From positions 1 through 11,034 of the forward strand of contig JAKBCB010000079.1 of NCBI GenBank assembly GCA_021808185.1: a DNA stretch of 11,034 nucleotides, in the 5' to 3' direction. Positions 1 through 6,439 of the stretch are shown one piece after another. A model generated the notes under the pieces. The model was not told where the DNA came from and ran no database searches. It saw only the letters and a list, made by a program, of their open reading frames with translations. Source of the stretch: Pseudomonadota bacterium (GTDB taxonomy: Bacteria > Pseudomonadota > Alphaproteobacteria > Acetobacterales > Acetobacteraceae). The translations under genes were made by a program, and so were the position numbers. Within the stretch, counting starts at the first letter, position 1. Each line of letters starts with the position of its first letter.

Positions 1-1
1 T

Positions 2-586
2 GCCTGCGATCTTGGCATCGCCATGCAACTTGTTAACATCGCCCGCGATGTCGGCGAGGATGCGCGCGCCGGGCGGCTGTATCTGCCGCTGTCCTGGCTG
101 CGCGCCGAGGGAATCGACGTGGAGACGTGGCTGTCGCGGCCGCGGTTTTCGCCGGACCTCGGGCGCGTTGTGCGGCGATTGCTGGATGAGGCGGCGGCAT
201 TGTTCGCGCGCGCGGATGGCGGTATCGCGCGGTTGCCGGCGGGCTGCCGGCCAGGGATCGCCGCAGCGCGCCTGATCTACTCCGAAATCGGCCGCGAGGT
301 GGTGCGGCATGGCTACGACAGCGTCTCCCGCCGCGCGGTGGTGACGGGGCGGCGTAAGCTGGCCCTGCTGGCGCAAAGCGTCGTGCACGCGCTGACCGCG
401 AGGATTGACGAAGATGCGCCCTCGCTGCCGGAGGCGCGGTTCCTGCTGGACGCGGTAGCCGCCGCGCCGGCGCCGCCCCGCCCCGTGCCGGAGCGGGAGG
501 TCGCCCGCTGGGACGCGCGGGTGGAGCGCGTCATCACCATGTTCGCCCGCCTGCAAGCCGAGGAAGTCGCCCGCTGGCCGTCGTGA
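2..586 (+). CDS. crtB: Phytoene synthase, C-terminal part (5' end off the window)
   Basis: Phytoene synthase condenses two geranylgeranyl diphosphates into phytoene, the first committed carotenoid step. Only the last 194 codons are present. The frame is open from the left edge and stops at TGA 584-586. The fragment opens with ACDLGIAMQLVNIARDVGED followed by ARAGRLYLP. This is the second Asp-rich (DxxxD) substrate-Mg2+ motif of the squalene/phytoene synthase family plus the adjoining conserved RLYLP stretch. Further on, ARLIYSEIGREV fits the family's late helix. The first Asp-rich motif would lie upstream of the window. The in-frame ATG at 23 is internal to a conserved helix and is not a start. 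In purple bacteria crtB normally follows crtI, which I would expect just to the left. The family call is secure. Strictly this could be another squalene/phytoene synthase member, but the carotenoid neighbours make crtB the natural reading. Confidence 0.93.
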   Translation, partial: ACDLGIAMQLVNIARDVGEDARAGRLYLPLSWLRAEGIDVETWLSRPRFSPDLGRVVRRLLDEAAALFARADGGIARLPAGCRPGIAAARLIYSEIGREVVRHGYDSVSRRAVVTGRRKLALLAQSVVHALTARIDEDAPSLPEARFLLDAVAAAPAPPRPVPEREVARWDARVERVITMFARLQAEEVARWPS

Positions 587-595
587 CCGGCCCAT

Positions 596-609
596 TTGAT
601 CTGTGTCAA
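596..609. promoter_or_regulatory. FNR/FixK-type box upstream of bchE
   Basis: The sequence TTGATCTGTGTCAA is an inverted repeat with the exact TTGA-N6-TCAA core of the CRP/FNR family. It matches the FixK-style TTGAT-N4-GTCAA form and is one base from the FnrL form TTGAT-N4-ATCAA. It lies between the crtB stop and the bchE start, and its right arm overlaps the first PpsR-type palindrome. FnrL/FixK control of anaerobic bacteriochlorophyll genes, including bchE, is established in other purple bacteria. Use of this box here is inferred. Confidence 0.6.
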
Positions 610-646
610 TTTTCAATGACGCTCGATGTGTCACGCTTCCATGACA
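604..646. promoter_or_regulatory. Tandem PpsR/CrtJ-type operator of bchE
   Basis: There are two palindromes of the PpsR/CrtJ consensus TGT-N12-ACA. The left one (604-621, TGTCAATTTTCAATGACG) has one mismatch in the last base. The right one (629-646, TGTCACGCTTCCATGACA) is perfect and also shows the extended TGTCA...TGACA arms. They are 7 bp apart, the close spacing typical of cooperative CrtJ/PpsR binding. PpsR represses bch and crt genes in air or light in related bacteria. The site reads as the operator of bchE-bchJ-small ORF. I see no convincing sigma-70 hexamers around it. Confidence 0.7.
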
Positions 647-666
647 TTCAAACGTCGGGGGCCGCC

Positions 667-2316
667 ATGCGCGTGATGATGATCCAGCCGAACTACCACG
701 CTGGCGGCGCCGAAATCGCGGGTAACTGGCCGCCTGGCTGGGTTGCCTATATCGGCGGCGCGCTAAAGGCGGTCGGATTCGACAACATCCGCTTCGTCGA
801 TGCCATGACAAACCATATCGGCGACGATGCGCTGCGCGACATCATCGCGCAAAGCCGGCCCGATGTGGTGCTGGCCACCGCGATCACGCCAATGATCTAT
901 CAGGCGCAGCGCACACTGCAAATCGCCAAGGAGGCCGTGCCCGGCGTGGTCACGGTACTGGGCGGCATCCACCCGACGTTCATGTATGCGCAGGTGCTCG
1001 GGGAGGCGCCGTGGATCGACTACATCGTGCGCGGCGAGGGGGAAGAGATCGCCGTCGAACTCATGCAGGCGATTCGCGACGGCACCGACCGTGCGCGGCG
1101 GCGGGAGATCCGCGGCATCGCCTATCTGGATGAATCCGGCTTGGTGATGGCGACGCCGGCACGACCGGTGATCGAGGATCTCGATGGTCTGACGCCGGAC
1201 TGGTCGCTTCTGGAATGGGACAAATACATCTACGTGCCGCTGAACTGCCGTGTTGCAGTGCCGAACTTCGCGCGCGGGTGCCCGTTCACCTGCCGGTTCT
1301 GCTCGCAGTGGAAATTCTGGCGCGAATACCGCGTGCGTGATCCGAAAAAATTCGTCGATGAGGTCGAGGTGCTGGTGCGCGAGCACAAGGTCGGCTTCTT
1401 CATTCTCGCCGACGAGGAGCCGACCATCCATCGCAAGAAGTTCATCCGGCTGTGCCAGGAGCTGATCGACCGCAACCTGCCAGTGCACTGGGGAATCAAC
1501 ACAAGAGTTACCGACATCCTGCGCGACCGCGACCTCTTGCCGTTCTTCCGCAAGGCGGGACTGGTGCATGTCTCGCTCGGCACCGAGGCGGCGGCGCAGA
1601 TGAACCTCGACCGCTTCCGCAAGCAGACCACGATCGAGCAGAACAAGCTCGCCATTCGGCTACTGAAGGAGGCCGGCATGGTGGCGGAGGCGCAATTCAT
1701 CATGGGTATGGAGAACGAAACGCCGGAGACCATCGAGGAGACCTATCGCCTGGCACTGGATTGGCAGCCGGACATGGCAAATTGGAACATGTACACACCG
1801 TGGCCGTTTGCCGAGATGTTCGAGGAGCTTGGCGACAAGGTGGAAGTGCGCGATTATGCAAAATACAATTTTGTGACCCCGATCATCCAGCCGGACGGAA
1901 TGACGCGCGAGCAGGTGTTGAAGGGTGTCCTGCGCAATTATGCTCGCTTCTATATGCGCAAGACCTTTTTTTCCTATCCGTGGCTGCGCGACACATTCAA
2001 GCGCCGCTACATGCTCGGCTGCCTGAAGGCATTTGCCAAAACCACCGCAACCAAGAAGTTCTACGATCTGGAGCGGCTGAAGTTCAACGGCGTCACCACG
2101 CGGGTTGATCTCGGCTTCGACGAGACCAAGGTGCTGCGCAAGGACCAGATCGCAGCGCAAAAGCTGAACCTTTCCGCCGACATCGATTATGTCGGCACGT
2201 TCGGGCGCGGCGACGGACACCCGGATCGGGTGTTGCGCGGCGATACCGGGCCGATTCTGGCCTGCGGTGCGCCCAACCACCTGCATGTGCCGGAGGAGGC
2301 CGATGACGCCGATTGA
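667..2316 (+). CDS. bchE: Anaerobic Mg-protoporphyrin IX monomethyl ester cyclase (B12-binding radical SAM)
   Basis: BchE forms the isocyclic ring E of bacteriochlorophyll without oxygen, converting Mg-protoporphyrin IX monomethyl ester to divinyl protochlorophyllide with water-derived oxygen. The 549-residue protein has an N-terminal cobalamin-binding-type domain (about residues 1-165, starting MRVMMIQPNYHAGGAEIAGN). A radical-SAM domain follows, with the cluster motif CPFTCRFC at Cys205, Cys209 and Cys212. The family is about 550-575 residues, so the length fits. The frame is open back to a GTG at 583, but that extension would read through the operator. ATG 667 starts exactly at the conserved N-terminus. 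The ribosome site is weak (GGGGG at 657-661). The 3' end overlaps bchJ by 14 nt, so the two are probably co-translated. Having BchE implies ring closure under low oxygen; whether the oxygen-dependent AcsF also exists cannot be seen here. Confidence 0.96.
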   Translation: MRVMMIQPNYHAGGAEIAGNWPPGWVAYIGGALKAVGFDNIRFVDAMTNHIGDDALRDIIAQSRPDVVLATAITPMIYQAQRTLQIAKEAVPGVVTVLGGIHPTFMYAQVLGEAPWIDYIVRGEGEEIAVELMQAIRDGTDRARRREIRGIAYLDESGLVMATPARPVIEDLDGLTPDWSLLEWDKYIYVPLNCRVAVPNFARGCPFTCRFCSQWKFWREYRVRDPKKFVDEVEVLVREHKVGFFILADEEPTIHRKKFIRLCQELIDRNLPVHWGINTRVTDILRDRDLLPFFRKAGLVHVSLGTEAAAQMNLDRFRKQTTIEQNKLAIRLLKEAGMVAEAQFIMGMENETPETIEETYRLALDWQPDMANWNMYTPWPFAEMFEELGDKVEVRDYAKYNFVTPIIQPDGMTREQVLKGVLRNYARFYMRKTFFSYPWLRDTFKRRYMLGCLKAFAKTTATKKFYDLERLKFNGVTTRVDLGFDETKVLRKDQIAAQKLNLSADIDYVGTFGRGDGHPDRVLRGDTGPILACGAPNHLHVPEEADDAD

Positions 2317-2932
2317 AGCCGGCGTTGGTAAGATCGGGCCCAACGCGATCACCCGCACGACCGAGGCGACGCGGGCGCTGTACGGCGAGGCGGACACCGC
2401 GCGCCTGTTGCACGCGGCCGGGCTTGGCGGCTACCTGGGCGCGCCGCCGACGCGGATGGTGGACGAGTGCGAAGTGGTGGCGTTGCATGGCGCAATGCGC
2501 GATCTGTTCGGCCCGGTGGGCGCGCGCAGGGTGGCACGCGCGGCCGGCGAACGGACGGCGGACTACCTGCTCGCCAACCGCATTCCGCTCGCCGCGCAAT
2601 ATCTCCTGCGCGCGCTGCCGCAGGGGCCGTCCAGCCGGCTGCTGCTGCGCGCGATTGGCAGCCACGCCTGGACCTTCGCCGGCACGGGACATTTTTCCGC
2701 GACAGCCGGGCACCCGACACGGCTAGGGATCGCCGGCTGCCCGATCTGTCGCGGCGCGCGCGCCGACGCGCCTGCCTGCGACTATTATGCGGCGACGTTC
2801 GAGCGGCTGTTCCGTGTGCTGATCAACGCGCGCGCGTCCGTCATCGAGACCGAATGCGCGGCGCTCGGCGCGTCGGACTGCGTGTTCACGATCCGCTGGC
2901 GTGACAGGCCCGACGGGGATGGCGCAGGATAG
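2303..2932 (+). CDS. bchJ: BchJ, V4R-domain bacteriochlorophyll biosynthesis protein
   Basis: BchJ was first named a 4-vinyl (8-vinyl) reductase. Later work assigned that reaction mainly to BciA/BciB and COR, and BchJ may instead act as a tetrapyrrole carrier or helper; the family role is unsettled. The protein is 209 residues, typical for BchJ. It has an N-terminal part with conserved IGPNAITR (residues 11-18) and a C-terminal V4R (4-vinyl reductase) domain. Cysteines at 146, 149, 159, 185 and 193 form the clustered pattern seen in V4R proteins, possibly binding metal. ATG 2303 is chosen because a strong ribosome site, GGAGGAGG at 2292-2299, sits just before it and the conserved N-terminus starts there. 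It overlaps the end of bchE by 14 nt in another frame, indicating a bchEJ operon. Confidence 0.92.
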   Translation: MTPIEAGVGKIGPNAITRTTEATRALYGEADTARLLHAAGLGGYLGAPPTRMVDECEVVALHGAMRDLFGPVGARRVARAAGERTADYLLANRIPLAAQYLLRALPQGPSSRLLLRAIGSHAWTFAGTGHFSATAGHPTRLGIAGCPICRGARADAPACDYYAATFERLFRVLINARASVIETECAALGASDCVFTIRWRDRPDGDGAG

Positions 2933-2955
2933 CACCACCCCGGGGAGCAGCCGCC

Positions 2956-3078
2956 ATGTTCGCAAAATGGGAATGGATCATCATCGAACTGCTGGTACTC
3001 GGCCTGCTGGTCTGGGAATGGGTGCGCACACGGCGGATGATCCGCGCTAACAAGCGGGAGGCGAGCAAGGATACGTGA
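2956..3078 (+). CDS. 40-residue predicted single-span membrane protein
   Basis: I do not recognise a named family. The product is 40 residues. It has a short N-terminus (MFAKWEW), one hydrophobic span of about 17 residues (WIIIELLVLGLLVWEWV, residues 7-23) framed by WEW motifs, then a strongly basic tail (RTRRMIRANKREASKD). By the positive-inside rule the tail would be cytoplasmic. A good ribosome site, GGGGAG at 2942-2947, lies 8 nt before ATG 2956, and the gene begins 23 nt after bchJ stops, so it is probably the third gene of the bchEJ operon. It stops 2 bp from the convergent crtC stop. In size and topology it resembles the small assembly or accessory peptides of photosynthetic membranes (the PufX/PufQ size class), but I see no sequence match to those. 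Function is unknown. Confidence 0.7.
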   Translation: MFAKWEWIIIELLVLGLLVWEWVRTRRMIRANKREASKDT

Positions 3079-3080
3079 GA

Positions 3081-3971
3081 TCAGCCGCGTCGTGGCATGC
3101 GGAACGGTAACATGGCCCGCACCAGTGGCATGCGGAAGCGATCCAACGACAAGCTTTCATGCACCGCAACCGTGTCTTCGCCGAGCAATCGCGCCGACAG
3201 CACCGAGCGGGCGTAGAACGGCGTGTCCTCCAGGGTGCGCCGCACCCGTGCCTCGCCGCGCGTCGCGCGTGCCAGGCGCCATCCGGTGCGCGGAAGATCG
3301 GAACGCGGCGGCGGCGAAAATTCCTCGCAGCCGCCGCGCGGATCGAAGCGCAGCGCAAGCGACGCATCGCCACCGCCGCGATGCGAGACGTCGTACAGCA
3401 CCGCGGCGCCATCGCGCAGCCGCGCACAACTCCAGTCCCAGCGGGCAAAGTCCGCATCCAGCGGGGCGGTGCCGGTGTTCATGTCGAGATACCCGGCGCC
3501 GGACCAGCGCAGTGCCGGGTCCCGCAACGCCACCTCCACGCGCGCGATCGGCGCCAGCGGCGACCAGACATGGCGGGCGTGCGGATCGAGCGCGAAATCG
3601 CGGCCTGGCATCGCCACCGGCAGTAGCCGGACTTCCCCACGCACGCGGCGCGGCAGCGGCATGCCGCGTTCGTCGAAGCACAGCCGCAGCGCCGTGCCGT
3701 CCCAACCGAGCGTGCTTGGGCCGATGCGCAGGTGCCTCGCCGTGCGCTCCAGCGCGCCGCGCCCACGCTCCGTCATCGCCCAGCGCGCGCGCGGCCCATA
3801 CAGCGCGACATTCAGCGCGCAATGGTTTTCCGCGCTGCCCCCGCCATGCCGCCGCGCCCAAGCGTAGTAAGGCGAGAACACGCTGCCGACGAAGGCGATG
3901 ATGGTCAGCGCATGCGCGCCGTCGTCGCTCAGGGCGTCGAGATACCACCACGCATAGCCACCGTCCGGAAT
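3081..3971 (-). CDS. crtC: Carotenoid 1,2-hydratase (hydroxyneurosporene synthase); start codon uncertain
   Basis: CrtC adds water to the terminal C1-C2 double bond of acyclic carotenoids such as neurosporene or lycopene, before CrtD and CrtF act. Family hallmarks are clear: GGYAWWYLDALSDDG, IIAFVGSVFSPYYAWARR, ENHCALNVALYG, WAMTERGRGAL, then GYLDMNTGTAPLD and WDWSCARL. The reading stops at TCA 3081-3083 (TGA on the minus strand). The start is odd: in this frame there is no ATG, GTG or TTG between ATG 4277, deep inside crtD, and GTG 3881, which would cut into VGSVFSPYY. The boundary given here uses ATT 3971-3969, the nearest near-cognate codon upstream of GGYAWWY, giving 296 residues. CTG 3932-3930, overlapping the crtD stop as CTGA, is an alternative. 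It overlaps the end of crtD in a different frame and is probably translationally coupled to it. A sequencing or frameshift error is possible. Confidence 0.85.
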   Translation of the reverse strand: MPDGGYAWWYLDALSDDGAHALTIIAFVGSVFSPYYAWARRHGGGSAENHCALNVALYGPRARWAMTERGRGALERTARHLRIGPSTLGWDGTALRLCFDERGMPLPRRVRGEVRLLPVAMPGRDFALDPHARHVWSPLAPIARVEVALRDPALRWSGAGYLDMNTGTAPLDADFARWDWSCARLRDGAAVLYDVSHRGGGDASLALRFDPRGGCEEFSPPPRSDLPRTGWRLARATRGEARVRRTLEDTPFYARSVLSARLLGEDTVAVHESLSLDRFRMPLVRAMLPFRMPRRG

Positions 3972-5473
3972 CGATCGGTCGAAGCCAGATCCTCGATCAC
4001 ACTCGCCGCCGCCAAGCGGCCGGAGAGTGCCGCCATCGGCATCCCCGCCCCCGGATGCGTGCTGCCGCCCGCCAGATAAAGGCCGGGGACCGCCGTCCGC
4101 GCCCCCGGCCGGCGGAACGAGGCCAGCGGTCCATGCACCGCCTGGCCATACAGCGCGCCGCCCGTCGCCGGGAACAGAGTTTCGAAGTCCGCTGGTGTGT
4201 TGTGTACCGTCGCCTCCGCCGTTCGCTCCAGCGTCAGGCCGCACCGCGCCAGCAGCCGAAAGGTTTCCGTCTCGCATGCCGCGATCTCCGCGTCGGTGAA
4301 GGGGCGCGCATCGCCGGTCGGCGGCGCGTTCACAAGGCACAGCAAGCGTTCCGGCCCATCCGGCGGCGGCGCATCGGCGGCATCACGGTCCTGCGCGCAG
4401 ACATAAACCGTTGGCGCGCCCGGCAACCGACCGGCACGGAACAGATCGGAAAACTCGGCCGCGTAGTCGCGCGAGAAGAACACGCCATGGCGCAACAGCG
4501 GAAAGCCGGAGGTGCGCGCACGCATCGCCCAGGTGACAGCCGACAGCGAGCGCGCGGCGGGGGCCATGACGGGCGCGCCACCACGTACCGCGCCGCCAAG
4601 CAGGCCGGCACCGAGCGCGCCCGCATCGCCGTTGAACACCACGGCATCGGCGGCGATCCACTCGCCATCGGCGAGCCGCACGCCGGAGACGTTGCCGCGC
4701 GCGGCTTCGATCTCCGCCACATGCGCGCCATAGCGCAGCCGCCCGCCATGCCCCGCCAGCACGTCGGCCAGCGCACGTGCAATCCGGTGCATGCCGCCAT
4801 CGACCAGCCAGACGCCATCCTGCTCGACATGCGCGATCAGCATCAGCGTCGCCGGCGCGAGGAACGGGGAGGAGCCGGCATAGGTGGAATAGCGGCCGAA
4901 CACCTGGCGCAGGCGCGGGTCCGCGAAGTGCTGGCCGAGGGCCGACCACAAGGTCGTGAACGGGGCGATGCGCCACAGATCGCCGAGGCCGCGCAGCCCG
5001 GCGGCGCGCACCAGCGACAGCGGCGTTGGCCGGCGCGCGCGGATGAAGGTCGGCTCCAGCGTGCGCCAGATGCCCCGCGCGCGCGCGCAGAAGTCGTGAA
5101 AACCGCGCGCTTCGGCCGCACCGGCGAAGTCGCCGATCGCTGCCTCCGACCGCGCGGCGTCGGCGAACAGGTCCAGCCGCTCGCCGCCACCCCAAGCGTG
5201 GCGGGCCAGGATCTCGGCCGGCCGTAACGCCAGATGCGCGTCGAGCGTGGTGCCGGCCTCGGCAAAAATCGCCTCGAACACCCAGCGCATGGTGAACACG
5301 GTCGGCCCAGCGTCGATCGCGGCGCCGCCCGCCCGCACCTCCCGTAGCTTGCCGCCGGGCGTCGCCGCGCGCTCCAGCACCGTCACCGACAGCCCGCGCG
5401 CCGCGAGGTCCAACGCCGCGACCAGGCCGCCCACCCCTGCCCCGACCACGACGATATGCGGCGTGCGCGCCAC
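3929..5473 (-). CDS. crtD: Carotenoid 3,4-desaturase (methoxyneurosporene/hydroxyneurosporene dehydrogenase)
   Basis: CrtD desaturates the C3-C4 bond of hydroxylated or methoxylated acyclic carotenoids made by CrtC and CrtF. The 514-residue protein has a CrtI-type FAD-dependent fold. The N-terminal dinucleotide site is GAGVGG (residues 11-16, in HIVVVGAGVGGLVAALDLAA), followed by the PGGKLREVRAGG segment. The C-terminal FAD-domain signature is PGLYLAGGSTHPGAGMPMAA. The CrtD-like tail is STDRFRTVAMRGGISTP. The length is normal for the family. The start is GTG at 5473-5471, the only start matching the conserved N-terminus. On the minus strand GGAG sits 5 nt upstream of it. CrtI was considered, but the C-terminal tail and crtC adjacency favour CrtD. 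The gene diverges from crtE across a 96-bp shared control region. Confidence 0.92.
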   Translation of the reverse strand: MARTPHIVVVGAGVGGLVAALDLAARGLSVTVLERAATPGGKLREVRAGGAAIDAGPTVFTMRWVFEAIFAEAGTTLDAHLALRPAEILARHAWGGGERLDLFADAARSEAAIGDFAGAAEARGFHDFCARARGIWRTLEPTFIRARRPTPLSLVRAAGLRGLGDLWRIAPFTTLWSALGQHFADPRLRQVFGRYSTYAGSSPFLAPATLMLIAHVEQDGVWLVDGGMHRIARALADVLAGHGGRLRYGAHVAEIEAARGNVSGVRLADGEWIAADAVVFNGDAGALGAGLLGGAVRGGAPVMAPAARSLSAVTWAMRARTSGFPLLRHGVFFSRDYAAEFSDLFRAGRLPGAPTVYVCAQDRDAADAPPPDGPERLLCLVNAPPTGDARPFTDAEIAACETETFRLLARCGLTLERTAEATVHNTPADFETLFPATGGALYGQAVHGPLASFRRPGARTAVPGLYLAGGSTHPGAGMPMAALSGRLAAASVIEDLASTDRFRTVAMRGGISTP

Positions 5474-5501
5474 GGCGGCTCCAGTTCGTCCTTGACTTGA
5501 A

Positions 5502-5545
5502 TGTCAATAGTCCATGACAGTCGTGCTTGACAATCACGCCTTACA
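5502..5545. promoter_or_regulatory. Tandem PpsR/CrtJ-type operator shared by crtDC and crtEF
   Basis: A perfect TGT-N12-ACA palindrome (5502-5519, TGTCAATAGTCCATGACA) is followed after 8 bp by a one-mismatch copy (5528-5545, TGACAATCACGCCTTACA). The pair lies in the 96-bp divergent gap and could repress both directions. Promoter hexamers are not clear. A minus-strand pair TTGTCA (5533-5528) and TATTGA (5509-5504), 18 bp apart, is possible for crtDC. Confidence 0.7.
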
Positions 5546-5569
5546 GTGAGCGTTCAGGGGGAGGATCGC

Positions 5570-6439
5570 ATGGATCCGATGACCAGGATCGAGAGATCGC
5601 TGACCGCCGCCGTCGCGCGGGCCGAGCAGCCAGGTTGCCCGCCGTTGCTCGCGGCAGCCCTGCGCCATGCGGTGTTCCCGCGCGGTGCGCGCATCCGCCC
5701 GCGCCTGACGCTGGCTGTCGCCGCCGCGTGCGGCGAGGACGACGAGGACATCACCGATGCCGCCGCCGCCTCCATCGAGCTGCTGCATTGCGCGTCGCTG
5801 GTGCATGACGACCTGCCATGTTTCGATGATGCGGACACGCGGCGGGGCAAACCCTCCGTGCATCGCGCGTTCGGCGAGCCGCTGGCGGTGCTGGCGGGGG
5901 ATGCACTGATCGTGCTGGCGTTCCAGACGCTGGCCGCCGGCTCCGCGCTGGCGCCGCAGCGGCTCGGGGCGCTGGTGCAGACGGTCAGCCGCGCGGTGGG
6001 CGTGCCCGCCGGCATTTGCGCAGGCCAGGCGTGGGAGTGCGAGCCAAACGCGGACCTTGCGCTGTATCAGCGGGAAAAGACCGGCGCGCTGTTCGCCGCC
6101 GCGACCGTCAGCGGCGCTGCCGCCGCGGGGGCGGAGGCCGAGCCGTGGCGGCTGCTGGGCATGCGGCTGGGCGAGGCGTTCCAGGTGGCCGACGACATCC
6201 GCGACGCCGCCGGCAATGCCACCGACCTCGGCAAGCCGGTCGGCCGGGACGAGGCGCTGGACCGACCGAGCGCCGTGCGGCGGTATGGGCTGGACGGCGC
6301 GATCGACCGGCTCGAAGACCTCGCGCAGTCGGCGGTCGCCGCCGTGCCGCCCTGCCCCGGCGCCAGCAGCCTGCGCGCGCATATCCTGACGGAGACGCGA
6401 CGGCTGTTGCCGAAGGAGCTTGCGCGCCACGCCGCCTGA
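5570..6439 (+). CDS. crtE: Geranylgeranyl diphosphate synthase
   Basis: CrtE elongates isoprenyl diphosphates to geranylgeranyl diphosphate, the precursor of phytoene and of the bacteriochlorophyll side chain. The 289-residue protein is normal length for the family. It shows GARIRP (39-44), the first Asp-rich motif DDLPCFD (80-86) leading into RRGKP, and the second Asp-rich motif DDIRD (208-212). It then has GKPVGRDEALDRPSAVRRYG, typical of bacterial GGPP synthases of phototrophs. ATG 5570 is preferred over an in-frame GTG at 5546 because GGGGGAGG (5557-5564) lies 5 nt upstream. GTG 5546 would also abut the operator. It is the first gene of crtEF, divergent from crtDC. FPP synthase (IspA) has a similar fold, but the neighbours and the first-motif context favour CrtE. 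Confidence 0.94.
   Translation: MDPMTRIERSLTAAVARAEQPGCPPLLAAALRHAVFPRGARIRPRLTLAVAAACGEDDEDITDAAAASIELLHCASLVHDDLPCFDDADTRRGKPSVHRAFGEPLAVLAGDALIVLAFQTLAAGSALAPQRLGALVQTVSRAVGVPAGICAGQAWECEPNADLALYQREKTGALFAAATVSGAAAAGAEAEPWRLLGMRLGEAFQVADDIRDAAGNATDLGKPVGRDEALDRPSAVRRYGLDGAIDRLEDLAQSAVAAVPPCPGASSLRAHILTETRRLLPKELARHAA

Noticed and set aside
23..586. Complete 187-residue gene starting at ATG 23
   Set aside because: The frame is open to the left edge, and the residues before ATG 23 (ACDLGIA) continue the conserved CrtB helix, so this is a truncated crtB rather than a short gene.
583..666. 28-residue N-terminal extension of bchE from GTG 583
   Set aside because: The extension would translate the FNR and PpsR operators and has no homology. 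The conserved BchE N-terminus starts at ATG 667.
763..1569. 268-codon minus-strand open frame inside bchE
   Set aside because: It is antisense to a gene with clear radical-SAM and BchE homology. High-GC DNA gives long antisense open frames, and the translation is low-complexity with no recognisable motif.
3972..4340. Long N-terminal extension of crtC from ATG 4340 or 4277
   Set aside because: These residues are a shadow of the crtD C-terminal FAD domain read in another frame, Gly/Arg/Pro-rich and unlike any CrtC.
5076..5088. Alternating CG tract in crtD (possible Z-DNA)
   Set aside because: It is short, inside coding DNA, and expected by chance at this GC content and Arg/Ala codon use.
4055..5227. 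390-codon plus-strand open frame opposite crtD
   Set aside because: The translation is Arg/Ala/Gly-rich, has no family signature and no ribosome site, and lies fully opposite a well-conserved CrtD.
5527..5532. TTGACA as a -35 element for crtE
   Set aside because: No acceptable -10 hexamer lies 16-18 bp downstream (that region reads AGCGTT or GCGTTC), so I did not annotate it as a promoter.
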